Positions 1-6,819 of a stretch of 37,751 nucleotides of DNA are shown here, in pieces. The position numbers and the translations under genes are program-made. The first letter of the stretch is position 1, and every line of letters starts with the position of its first letter. The notes beneath the pieces are model-generated. The model did no database searches. It was given only the letters and a program-made list of their open reading frames with translations, and was not told the DNA's origin. Source of the DNA: Nocardia sp. BSTN01 (lineage in GTDB: Bacteria; Actinomycetota; Actinomycetes; Mycobacteriales; Mycobacteriaceae); assembly GCF_015354405.1 (NCBI RefSeq), contig NZ_JADKYP010000061.1:1-37751 (forward strand). Direction: 5' to 3'.

Positions 1-93
1 TTCAAACTCGGTGATGGCCTCGAAGCTCTCACCGGACACGGCCGGTTGGGTGAGAATTCGAGGCTCCGGCGCCTGCTTGCTACCGCTCAATGA
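1..93 (+). CDS. 3' end of an unrecognised open frame
   Basis: Frame 1 is open from the window edge to a TGA at 91-93 and encodes 30 residues rich in Leu, Gly and Arg. No family is recognised. The frame could be the C-terminus of a gene that starts outside the window, or chance in high-GC DNA. Between it and the IS110 element (94-164) I see no gene. Confidence 0.2.
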   Translation, partial: FKLGDGLEALTGHGRLGENSRLRRLLATAQ

Positions 94-173
94 CCGAGTG
101 GGGTTGTACTCCTTGCCTGTTGATCGCGGAGTGAGCAGGGCCATCGCCGGGTGAGATGCGTCCTGTTAGGAAC

Positions 174-315
174 CCGGCGACTTCGGCATCCGCCGCCACG
201 CGGCGCGATGCGGAGATCCCTGTTGGTGAATGTCTGGTACTGCATCGACTCCCGCGACGAGAACGCTCACGCCGGATCTGGGTGAAGCATTGTCGAGCAG
301 ACGGGAGTTGGATCG
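174..315 (+). ncRNA. candidate IS110 bridge RNA region
   Basis: This is the non-coding 5' region of the IS110 element. In the IS110 group (as shown for IS621) the region upstream of the transposase encodes a structured bridge RNA that pairs with donor and target DNA. A nested hairpin is visible: GCATC (186-190) pairs with GATGC (207-211), and GCCGC (192-196) pairs with GCGGC (200-204). The location and hairpin support the call. The guide loops were not resolved, so the RNA itself is an inference. Confidence 0.35.
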
Positions 316-1701
316 TTGGAGTTGCGGCTGGGTATCGATGTCGCTTGCCGGGCAGCGCACCAGGCCAGCCTGGCCGATGAGCAAGGCAAATTTCTATGGT
401 CAGGTCGCAAGTTCCGCACCACGACCGGTGATCTGCAGCGGCTGTGGTCGATGCTGCCGGCCGGGACCGCCCCCTCGTCGGTCACCGTCATCATGGAGCC
501 CACGCGCAACGCCTGGGTGCCGTTAGCGGCCTGGTTCCGTCGGCAGGGCGCCACCGTGATTCTGGTGCCACCCGAACAATCTGCCGACCTGCGTGACTAC
601 TACTGCAAGCACACCAAGTCCGACCGCTTGGACTCGAAAGTCCTTGCCCGGATCCCACTTCTGCATCCCGAGGGCATGCACACCGCGACCGGGCTCGGCC
701 CCGGTGACACGATGCGCAGGGCGGTCAAGCTGCGCTCCAATCTGGTCAAACGCCGCACCAGCATCCTCGCGCGATTGGATGCACTGCTCGAACTCCTCGG
801 GCCCGGCTGGCATGCCGCGCTCGGCGCGGACCTGGCCAACAAGACGCCCTTGCGGTTCCTGGCGCATTACGCGGACCCACACATCGTGATCCGGTTGGGC
901 CGGGCCCGGCTGACACGATTCCTCGCCCGGCATTCTCGCGGCAGCTGGCGCGAGGAGAAAGCCGACCAACTCCTCGCCGCGGCCCGTGAAACGCTCGAGC
1001 TCTGGTCTGATGAATTGGACTTCCCGGAGTTGGCCGATGACATCGCGATCGAGGCCCGGCTGGCCTTGCAGCTCACCGAGGAGATCAAGGAACTCGAAAC
1101 CCGCATCGCGGCACTGCTGGACAAGGCCGACCCGGATGGCATCGTCAGCTCGGCGCCCGGGGTCGGCCCGATTCTCGCAGCCCAGATCCTGGGCCGCTTG
1201 GGCGATCCCAACCGCTTCGACTCCCTGGCCGCGATCCGTTCCTTCAGCGGCCTGGTGCCCAAACTCGAATCTTCCGGATTGAGCGGAAGGCACGGTGGAC
1301 CAACGAAATCCGGAGACGCGTGCCTGCGCGAAGCGCTGTTCATGGCCGCTGAGCAGGCACGGCGCAGCGATCCCTCGCTGGCCGCGAAATACCACCGACT
1401 CATGACCGACAGCGGCAAACACCACAACTCCGCGGTCTGCCACCTCTCCACGACCCTGCTCACTCGCATCGCCGCCTGCTGGCGCCGCGGCGAGCACTAC
1501 GTGATCCGCGATGTCGACGGCAGCCCGCTCACCTCGGAACAGGGCCGCAGGATCGTCGCCGACCGATACACAGTCCCCGCCGACATCCGCGCCGCGCGAC
1601 GCACCACCAGTGCGAGGACGGGCCGACGACACCAGGAGTCGCACAGCGCTCCACCGATCGGCCCGTCAACAACCAAGGCTACGAGCCTTCCAGCGAGTTG
1701 A
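316..1701 (+). CDS. IS110-family DEDD transposase
   Basis: This 461-residue recombinase moves the IS110 element. The N-terminal RuvC-like DEDD domain is clear: D8 in GIDVA, E61 in MEPTRN, and D103/D106 in KSDRLDSKVLA. The C-terminal Transposase_20 domain (about 280-375) has the SAPGVGPILA start and the SG...TKSGD..LR segment, which contains the family's conserved serine region. The start is a TTG at 316 with GGGAG about nine bases upstream; no in-frame ATG gives the complete N-terminal motif. The protein is slightly long for the family. Its last 40 or so residues are a basic, low-complexity tail that may run into the right end of the element. No internal stop is seen, so the gene looks intact. 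Confidence 0.95.
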   Translation: MELRLGIDVACRAAHQASLADEQGKFLWSGRKFRTTTGDLQRLWSMLPAGTAPSSVTVIMEPTRNAWVPLAAWFRRQGATVILVPPEQSADLRDYYCKHTKSDRLDSKVLARIPLLHPEGMHTATGLGPGDTMRRAVKLRSNLVKRRTSILARLDALLELLGPGWHAALGADLANKTPLRFLAHYADPHIVIRLGRARLTRFLARHSRGSWREEKADQLLAAARETLELWSDELDFPELADDIAIEARLALQLTEEIKELETRIAALLDKADPDGIVSSAPGVGPILAAQILGRLGDPNRFDSLAAIRSFSGLVPKLESSGLSGRHGGPTKSGDACLREALFMAAEQARRSDPSLAAKYHRLMTDSGKHHNSAVCHLSTTLLTRIAACWRRGEHYVIRDVDGSPLTSEQGRRIVADRYTVPADIRAARRTTSARTGRRHQESHSAPPIGPSTTKATSLPAS

Positions 1702-1716
1702 CATCCGTTAGGAACT

Positions 1717-2011
1717 CAACGGCTCCTGCTACAGGGCCGGCGATTTCGCGAAAGTGCTACTCGGTGCCCGTCACCAGCGGATCACGCCCTACACGCCTCG
1801 GCACAACGGGAAAGTCGAGCGCTATAACCGGATCCTGGCCGAGGAATTCCTCTACGCCCGCGAGTGGACCTCAGATCTGCAGCGCCAGCAGGCGCTGCAG
1901 ATCTGGAACATCCACTACAACTATCATCGACCGCATTCGGCCGCCGGAAACCAGCCACCAGCAAAGCGACTCCACGCTGGCGTCACCAACGTCCAGGCCT
2001 CATACAGTTAG
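1717..2011 (+). pseudogene. IS481-type transposase, C-terminal fragment
   Basis: The frame reads from NGSCYR through TPYTPRHNGKVERYNRIL and HRPHSAAGN to a stop after SYS. This is the end of the rve integrase core and C-terminus typical of IS481-like transposases; the glutamate in KVERYN is the last E of the DDE triad. The N-terminal two thirds, including both catalytic aspartates, are absent. The fragment begins right at the right boundary of the IS110 element, so it cannot encode a working transposase. Confidence 0.85.
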
Positions 2012-2028
2012 CCTCAATACCGTTTACT

Positions 2029-2069
2029 TGGCCCCGTGAATCCTGAAGCTGGCCCCAGCCGCAAAGTAG
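2029..2069 (+). repeat. Direct repeat copy A, probable IS end
   Basis: This 41-bp segment contains TGGCCCC twice, 21-22 bp apart, and ends in CAAAGTAG. It matches 3489-3528 in the same orientation with one indel and two substitutions. Tandem short motifs at a terminus resemble the multiple terminal repeats of IS21-type elements, but they differ from the ends of the IS21 copy at 5623-8340. The parent element is not identified. Confidence 0.6.
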
Positions 2070-2227
2070 CGGGCGTGTCGTCCGGTGAGTCGCCCATAGC
2101 GTCACCGCCCGACCTGCGGATTCCAGGCCCCGTCGGCCCGGATATCCGGGCCTAGTGCCACGTCAGGCAACCTTCGAGCGTCGCCTCGATGCGAGTTATC
2201 GGAGACGGGTCACACCTGTGATCTTGT

Positions 2228-2326
2228 TTGTCGGTCCTACGCCGGTTCATGAAGGCCAACTCCACGCACCCGACCTATCAGGCCATGATCGAACTCGGCC
2301 GCGCCCAGAAAACAGTGTTGTGCCGA
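2228..2326 (+). pseudogene. Tn3-family TnpA, C-terminal fragment
   Basis: The frame contains LRRFMKANSTHPTYQAM followed by IELGRAQKT. This matches a conserved stretch of the C-terminal DDE domain of Tn3-family transposases (R-F-x(3-4)-N-x-x-HPTYQAM-x-E-x-GRAQKT). Similarity stops within a few residues after AQKT, where Tn3 proteins normally continue for about 100 residues. It is one of three TnpA scraps in the first 6 kb. Confidence 0.7.
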
Positions 2327-2437
2327 ATTTCGGGATGGCACTGGCATTCTCGTCCCGCGGTGTCGGTGCCCGCTGGGATACTTCCGGCATGGGGATCGAG
2401 GCTGTCGGGGGAAACGCGCCAGTAGCGCATCACGTAG

Positions 2438-2728
2438 ACGGGTCCGGCTGGTGAGCGCCCGGCGCGGCCGCGCGCGGCCTGGGCGCTACCGGTCCATGCA
2501 CGTCCACGGCTCCACAGTCTGTCGCCGGGGCCGATCCTGGCCGCTCTCGCGGCGATCGTGGGTGTGCCGGCCCTCATCGTGATCGCATTGGTCGTCACCC
2601 ACGCTCACGTCCCCCGCACGGACAACGCGCCGACGACGCAGGCGACCACCGCACGCCTGGTGGCGCCGGAACCTGCCCCGACAGAGGCACCGGCGCCGCC
2701 TTGCTACCCGTTCCAGATGTCTTGCTGA
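2438..2728 (+). CDS. Possible small single-span membrane protein, start missing
   Basis: The open frame follows a TAG at 2435-2437 and ends with TGA at 2726-2728. Its second half reads like real protein. One hydrophobic helix of about 20 residues (from ILAALAAIVGVP) leads into a Thr/Pro/Ala-rich tail that ends with two cysteines in CYPFQMSC. No ATG, and no GTG before the helix, is available in frame. The gene is therefore either N-terminally truncated at the nearby Tn3 junction or starts at a non-standard codon. No family is recognised. Confidence 0.3.
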   Translation, partial: TGPAGERPARPRAAWALPVHARPRLHSLSPGPILAALAAIVGVPALIVIALVVTHAHVPRTDNAPTTQATTARLVAPEPAPTEAPAPPCYPFQMSC

Positions 2729-2762
2729 TCGCGGGAAGCTACGCAGCGTTCCACGTCGGCGT

Positions 2763-2987
2763 TCATCGAACGCGCGGCTGCTCTCCTCGGCTGATCGCTT
2801 CCGCCATCTGCGTCAGCTGTGGTTCGCCGATGCCGTCGATTTCCCGCACGAGAAGGCGTTTCACGACTTCCACGGGTTGCCGGGCGGACCGGCGGTAGAC
2901 CTTATCGGCCGCGGCCTGAAGGTTGTCGCGCATCTGCGCTTCCAGGGCCTTTGCGGCGTCGCGGGGGTCGTAGTTCTGTGTCGCCAT
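2763..2987 (-). CDS. Hypothetical 74-residue helical protein
   Basis: The 74-residue protein starts MATQNYDPRD and is predominantly helical and charged, with no membrane segment or metal motif. The ATG is preceded by a purine-rich GGATGTGAGAG. It is divergent from the tyrosine-recombinase remnant that begins 266 bp away, and may be an accessory gene of the same transposon. The function is unknown. Confidence 0.5.
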   Translation of the reverse strand: MATQNYDPRDAAKALEAQMRDNLQAAADKVYRRSARQPVEVVKRLLVREIDGIGEPQLTQMAEAISRGEQPRVR

Positions 2988-3145
2988 CTCTCACATCCGG
3001 GTCAGCGCCTAACGGGTGAGGTGATCGTAAGAGCGCAGACCGACATCGCGGAAAGACCGCGACTAGGAGCGGGTGATCCATCGCCACGAGCGTTTCAGAT
3101 CTTTGAGCACACGCCGCGCGCCTGGCCCCCACGACAGGATGCTTA

Positions 3146-3244
3146 CCCCCCGGATAACGGTCTGTTATCACGAGTATCGTCAGATCCGGCCTGCGGCGAT
3201 GCCGTCGCGGCGACGACACGACCCGGCCCCGTTATCCGGGGCAA
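3146..3244. other. Candidate tyrosine-recombinase site upstream of the recombinase remnant
   Basis: CCCCGGATAAC (3148-3158) is followed after GGTCT by GTTATC (3164-3169). A second, inverted copy, GTTATCCGGGGCAA, lies at 3231-3244, ten bases before the recombinase start. The same sequence occurs as one perfect palindrome at 18199-18232. Paired inverted arms directly upstream of a tyrosine-recombinase gene resemble the internal recombination sites of TnpI-type Tn3 transposons. The functional assignment is inferred. Confidence 0.4.
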
Positions 3245-3253
3245 AGCGGAGAG

Positions 3254-3488
3254 GTGGACCCGATGGCGGCGACCGTGACCCGGATCCACACCGCCGCGCC
3301 CCGCACTGTGCGCGGATCGGCCGAGGCGTTCCTGGACACCATCGAGCCCGGCAACACCCGCCGCGCCTACGGCATCGCGGTCGTCAAGACCGCCGACCAC
3401 CTCGACGGCCGCGATCCAGACGGACTGCCCGACCCCAGCCGGGCCCTGGACTCGGTCACCGACGACGAGATCGGCGCAGCCTCGAATC
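3254..3488 (+). pseudogene. Tyrosine recombinase/integrase, N-terminal remnant
   Basis: The frame starts at GTG 3254 or, better, ATG 3263. It encodes a core-binding-like N-terminus: a segment around GSAEAFLDTIEPGNTRRAYG, then SVTDDEIGAA. This is the SAM-like helical domain of site-specific tyrosine recombinases. It stops abruptly where repeat copy B begins (3489), so the catalytic domain with its R-H-R-Y residues is lost. Neighbouring Tn3 TnpA pieces and the upstream inverted sites suggest it was the TnpI-like resolvase of a Tn3-family transposon. Confidence 0.7.
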
Positions 3489-3528
3489 TGGCCCCGGAAT
3501 CCTGAAGCTGGCCCCGGCCCCAAAGTAG
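3489..3528 (+). repeat. Direct repeat copy B, probable IS end
   Basis: This is the second copy of the 40-bp sequence at 2029-2069. It begins exactly where the tyrosine-recombinase frame loses similarity, so the element it belonged to probably caused the truncation. Confidence 0.6.
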
Positions 3529-3565
3529 GTTCGCGCTCAGTGTGATTCGTCTACTGTTGCCGGGC

Positions 3566-3716
3566 GTGCGTCAGGAGTGGTCGACCGAGGATTTGATCGG
3601 GTGGTGGACGCTGGTCGGGAGGACTGGCGGCTGGTGGGCAACAAGTCGGGTGCGACTCGCCTGGGTTTCAGCTTGCTGCTGAAGTTTTTCGAACTCGAGG
3701 GCCGAAAGTGGGACAG
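3566..3716 (+). pseudogene. Tn3-family TnpA, N-terminal fragment with frameshift
   Basis: From GTG 3566 the frame reads VRQEWSTEDLIGWWTLV. After a frameshift near 3620 it continues as LVGNKSGATRLGFSLLLKFF and ELEGR. This is the start of Tn3-family transposases (DUF4158 domain, R-x-E-W-x-x-E-x-L...TRLGFALLLKFFE). The fragment ends by about 3716. It lies in the same orientation as the recombinase remnant but separated from the other TnpA pieces, which indicates deletion and shuffling. Confidence 0.7.
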
Positions 3717-3812
3717 AGCCATTAACTGACACACCCGCCATCGGTGGGAGCAGGACTCCAGGGTGCCGCCGCTACAGTTCGGGCACTTGTTGTGTGGAGA
3801 AGAGACGGGGTC

Positions 3813-5267
3813 ATGATAATCGACCAGCTCGAGGTGTCGTATGGCGAACAGTGGGGTTCGTGGCGCGGGACCGCTCATCCGACGCCGATGTCATCGACGG
3901 TCGCGGCGCGCAGACACGATCTCGGCGACTCCTACGCGGTGTTGCTGGCCGCGCACGAACGTCCGCTGCTGCGGGCCGAGTACTGGGGGAAGGACTGGGC
4001 GGCGCGGCAGCCGTGGCGGGTGTTTCTGTTCGACGACAGGTCCTTCGAGGTGCGGCTGCTCGAGTTGGAGCCGCACTCCGAGGGATGGTTGCGCATCGGT
4101 CGCGAGACGCGGTGGGAGTATGCCGACGCGGATCAGTACAGGTCAAGACAGGGCGAGGAAAGCACATCTGCCCCAGCAGACGAATTCCTGGTTCCGGCAC
4201 CGGCATTCGGCGACTGGCAGGTGTTCGCGCGATTGCTGGTCGCCCAGGGCGACGAGGTCGCCGACTCGGTGACGCTGTGTGATCGCCCTTCCCCTGCGGA
4301 GCAGTGGCAGAGCCCGCCGCGCGAGCACATGCCCGAGGATTACCGCCGATTGCTGGCCGAGAGCGGGCCGGGGACTCTCGCCGGCGTGCTGCGTCTGCTC
4401 GCGCCGGATGGCCCCGAGGGTTTCGATATGCGTTCAGAGCAACAGCGGCATCCACAGCCGGATCCGGACCCACTGGAGTGGGAGGAACCGAAGGCGCTGT
4501 TGTGGGGCGTCTTCGACAGCGGAGAGACCTGTTGGTGGCTGCCCATACGCGACACGCCGAGTCAATGGCTGGTCATTGTGGCGGGCAAGGGATTTCAGCA
4601 ACTCAACATCAGCACGACCGAATTCCTGCGCCGCTGGGTCGCGGGCGAGCTGGATCTGCCGGTCCTCTCGTTGCCACCGGTGGCCCGCACATGGACGGTG
4701 GAACCCGCCGGGCAGCCGGTCACGGTCCCCGACTTGCCCTCGGTCGGTCGAGATCCGCTGGCGCAGTTGGCGACCATCATTGGTCCCGGAGTCGCGCGAA
4801 CCTACGACTGGTCGCACATCGAACAGGAACTGGGGCTCCCGCTGCCCACCGACTACAAGCGTCTCGCCGAGTCCTACGGCGGCCCTGCTGGATTTCCACC
4901 CTTTCTCGGTGTGGAACTCAATGGCATCTTCGTGGCCGATCCGAACGAGCTCGCCTCAGAGCACGAAGGCTACGAACCGACGTTCGAAGATGACTACATG
5001 TGGTATGAGGTCGGCTCGGGACGCCAGGGGGGCAGACTGGCGTGTGCCAGTACCGAAGGCCGACAGATCGTAGGTTGGGACACCAGCGGCCCCGACATCG
5101 ACGCCTGGCCCGTGCTCGACGTCTACACCGGCGAGGTGTTGGCCCGCACCCTCACCGAGTTGCTCGTCGCCGAATTGACCGGCACCGGGCCGGGATTGAC
5201 CGGATTCGGATCCGGCGACCCGGCCGAAATGGCCCGGCCGATATGGGGTCCCGACAAGCCTTGGTGA
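3813..5267 (+). CDS. SUKH (SMI1/KNR4)-like protein, two domains
   Basis: The protein is 484 residues from ATG 3813, chosen because AGAAGAGACGGGG precedes it; an in-frame start at 3744 would add 23 unlikely residues. Two SUKH-like cores are visible. One is around residue 173 (MPEDYRRLLAESGPGTLAG) and one around residue 340 (LPTDYKRLAESYGGP), each with the LP-x-DY-x-x-L-x-x-x-GG pattern. The N-terminal 160 residues are beta-rich and Trp-rich. SUKH proteins are commonly immunity proteins against contact-dependent or polymorphic toxins. No matching toxin lies beside it, and it sits between two Tn3 remnants, so it may be an orphan immunity gene carried by mobile DNA. The family call is from pattern only. 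Confidence 0.7.
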   Translation: MIIDQLEVSYGEQWGSWRGTAHPTPMSSTVAARRHDLGDSYAVLLAAHERPLLRAEYWGKDWAARQPWRVFLFDDRSFEVRLLELEPHSEGWLRIGRETRWEYADADQYRSRQGEESTSAPADEFLVPAPAFGDWQVFARLLVAQGDEVADSVTLCDRPSPAEQWQSPPREHMPEDYRRLLAESGPGTLAGVLRLLAPDGPEGFDMRSEQQRHPQPDPDPLEWEEPKALLWGVFDSGETCWWLPIRDTPSQWLVIVAGKGFQQLNISTTEFLRRWVAGELDLPVLSLPPVARTWTVEPAGQPVTVPDLPSVGRDPLAQLATIIGPGVARTYDWSHIEQELGLPLPTDYKRLAESYGGPAGFPPFLGVELNGIFVADPNELASEHEGYEPTFEDDYMWYEVGSGRQGGRLACASTEGRQIVGWDTSGPDIDAWPVLDVYTGEVLARTLTELLVAELTGTGPGLTGFGSGDPAEMARPIWGPDKPW

Positions 5268-5274
5268 ACTCACG

Positions 5275-5607
5275 CACCGACACCCCGAGATCGGCGACCC
5301 GGGCGCTGGTGCTGGCGACGTGGGTGAACGACTCGGCGAACTCCGGTAGCCAGCTCATCATCTCCAGCACCATCTCCGGCAGATCCGCCTGCGGCATCAT
5401 TGCCGTGACCCGGTGCCGCAGGTCGATCAGGCCGGGCGGGTCCGGCAGCGCCGCCAGCGCGGCCACGTGCAGTTTCCCGTCCTCGTCCACCGACGCCGGG
5501 GTGTCGTCGCCGAGCCGGGCCGCCAGCTCCCGGTAGGCGGCGTCCAGGTCGTCGCCGAGGTCGGCCAGCAGCTCACGCGGGCTGCCTGGCAGCCCGAGCG
5601 CGTTCAT
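5275..5607 (-). pseudogene. Tn3-family TnpA, middle fragment
   Basis: The minus-strand frame reads through KLHVAALAALPDPPGLIDLR, then RHRVTAMMPQADLPEMVLEM and FTHVASTSARVADLGVSV. This matches the region just before the DDE core of Tn3-family transposases (LP-x-x-DLP-x-x-L-E-V-x-x-W...FTHVS). The similarity fades near the 3' end of the SUKH gene. The other end stops 15 bp from the IS21 end, so the IS21 insertion may have cut the transposase. Confidence 0.7.
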
Positions 5608-5622
5608 CCCGCCGTCGCGTGC

Positions 5623-5677
5623 TGATGGTGCTCGAGAAGAATCCCCAACGGGGACAACGGAAATTCCCCAGGCGGTT
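5623..5677. repeat. IS21 left terminal repeats
   Basis: It contains the outer motif TGATGGTGCTCG (5623-5634) and the inner motif AAATTCCCCAGGCGGTT (5661-5677). Both recur inverted at 8286-8340. In IS21 elements such multiple terminal repeats bind the IstA transposase. Confidence 0.8.
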
Positions 5678-5695
5678 GGGGTTTGAGGTTAGCAG

Positions 5696-6007
5696 TTAGG
5701 TGCGGTGTAGCGGGACGATTGTGGTGTCTGTGGGGATGCTAGGCCGGGCGGCTTCGGGGGTGGTGAGGAGCGCGACGATGGTGATGGCTTCTCCGCAGTG
5801 TGGACAGCTGCGAGTGGCTGCCGGCTGGGGTGCGGGCAGGGGCTCACGGGCCGGCTCGGCGGGGATGTTGACAGGGCGTTGGTTGCGTCGGTATTGAGCG
5901 GCGCTTTTGCATCGGGCGCTGCAGTAGATGCGGCGAGGGTGGGTTGCGGTGAACTCTGTCCAGCAGACCTGGCAGTTTCGAGTGACCGGCGCTGTTTCAG
6001 GAGACAC
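5696..6007 (-). CDS. Small zinc-finger accessory protein of the IS21 element
   Basis: The 103-residue protein has two Cys clusters. CQVCW...YCSARCKSAAQYRRN at about 12-42 is a zinc-ribbon-like start with a basic helix, and CPHCG lies near residue 72. Its start overlaps the istB stop by 11 bp, which indicates translational coupling. It ends about 20 bp inside the left inner repeat. A role in DNA binding or regulation of transposition is inferred; I know of no demonstrated function. Confidence 0.55.
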   Translation of the reverse strand: MSPETAPVTRNCQVCWTEFTATHPRRIYCSARCKSAAQYRRNQRPVNIPAEPAREPLPAPQPAATRSCPHCGEAITIVALLTTPEAARPSIPTDTTIVPLHRT

Positions 6008-6785
6008 GGGCGTTCACCGCCTTTCGCAGATTCTCGGCGGTTTCGCGGTGGTGGCGCAGTCGGTAGCTGGGTCCGTCGATGCCGACAACGGTTGCCCTGT
6101 GCAACAGTCTGTCCAGCATGGCCGCCGCGACTGTCGCGTCTCCGAACGCGGTTGCCCAATCAGCGATTCCGACATTCGTGGTCAAGATCGTGGACGATTT
6201 GAGGTAGCGCTGGTTGATCACCTGGAACAGTGCCGAGGCGCCGTCGCCGGGCAGCGGGAGGTAGCCGAGTTCATCGATGACGAGAAGTTTGGGTCCGGCG
6301 AAGAACCGCATGCAGGTGTGCCAGCGGCCCTCGAGGGCGGCCTTGTGGCATTTGGCGGCGAGTTCTGCGGCGGTGGTGAAGTAGACACGGTGACCGGCTT
6401 CGACCGCGCCGCGGGCCAGGGCGACGGTGAGCATGGTCTTGCCGACTCCGGGCGGGCCGACGAACAACACGTTCGCGGCGTCGTCGAGGAACCGCAGGCT
6501 GGCCAGGTCGCGGATGAGTATCTCGTCGACGCCGGGCTGGGCGGAGAAGTCGAAGTCGTTGAGTGTCCAGGGTTCGGGAAGGCAAGCGAACCGCAGCCGA
6601 GAGGTGAGCCGGCGTGATTCGGTGGCGGTGACCTCGATCTCGAGCAGCCTCTCCAGGGCCGCGGTGATCGAGATGTTCTCCGACCGCGCGGCGTCGAGGA
6701 TGCGGGGAAGGGCCTCGGCGGCATCGCCGAGTTTCAGGTAGGACAGGTGAGCGCGCAGCTGCTGATAGCGACGTGCTTCGCTCAT
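5997..6785 (-). CDS. istB: IstB transposition helper ATPase
   Basis: This AAA+ ATPase assembles on target DNA and recruits or activates IstA. From ATG 6785 it is 262 residues, the usual family size; an earlier in-frame start at 6887 would overlap istA and add a non-family leader. Walker A GPPGVGKT is at 110-117 and Walker B LLVIDELGYLPL at 168-179. The N-terminal helical domain (about 1-80) and the C-terminal Arg-rich segment (LLHRATVVGIDGPSYRLR) are present. It lies 34 bp downstream of istA. No disruption is seen. Confidence 0.95.
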   Translation of the reverse strand: MSEARRYQQLRAHLSYLKLGDAAEALPRILDAARSENISITAALERLLEIEVTATESRRLTSRLRFACLPEPWTLNDFDFSAQPGVDEILIRDLASLRFLDDAANVLFVGPPGVGKTMLTVALARGAVEAGHRVYFTTAAELAAKCHKAALEGRWHTCMRFFAGPKLLVIDELGYLPLPGDGASALFQVINQRYLKSSTILTTNVGIADWATAFGDATVAAAMLDRLLHRATVVGIDGPSYRLRHHRETAENLRKAVNARVS

Positions 6786-6819
6786 CTGCGGGATCGTTTT
6801 CTCCAACGGGATTTCGTCC

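Larger units (their letters stand above)
165..1715 (+). mobile_element. IS110-family insertion sequence
   Basis: The 9-bp direct repeat GTTAGGAAC occurs at 165-173 and 1707-1715, flanking the transposase and about 140 bp of upstream non-coding DNA. IS110 elements lack conventional terminal inverted repeats and recombine at a short core, so a short direct repeat is the expected kind of boundary. The right flank (from about 1717) is the interior of an IS481-type transposase, so the element appears to sit in older IS DNA. The left flank is not the matching IS481 half, which implies a later rearrangement. The exact ends are inferred. Confidence 0.55.

Noticed and set aside
523-1644. Long minus-strand open frame of 373 codons
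   Set aside because: It is antisense to the IS110 transposase, whose catalytic motifs are all in the plus frame. Its residues are Gly/Arg/Val-rich with no family pattern.
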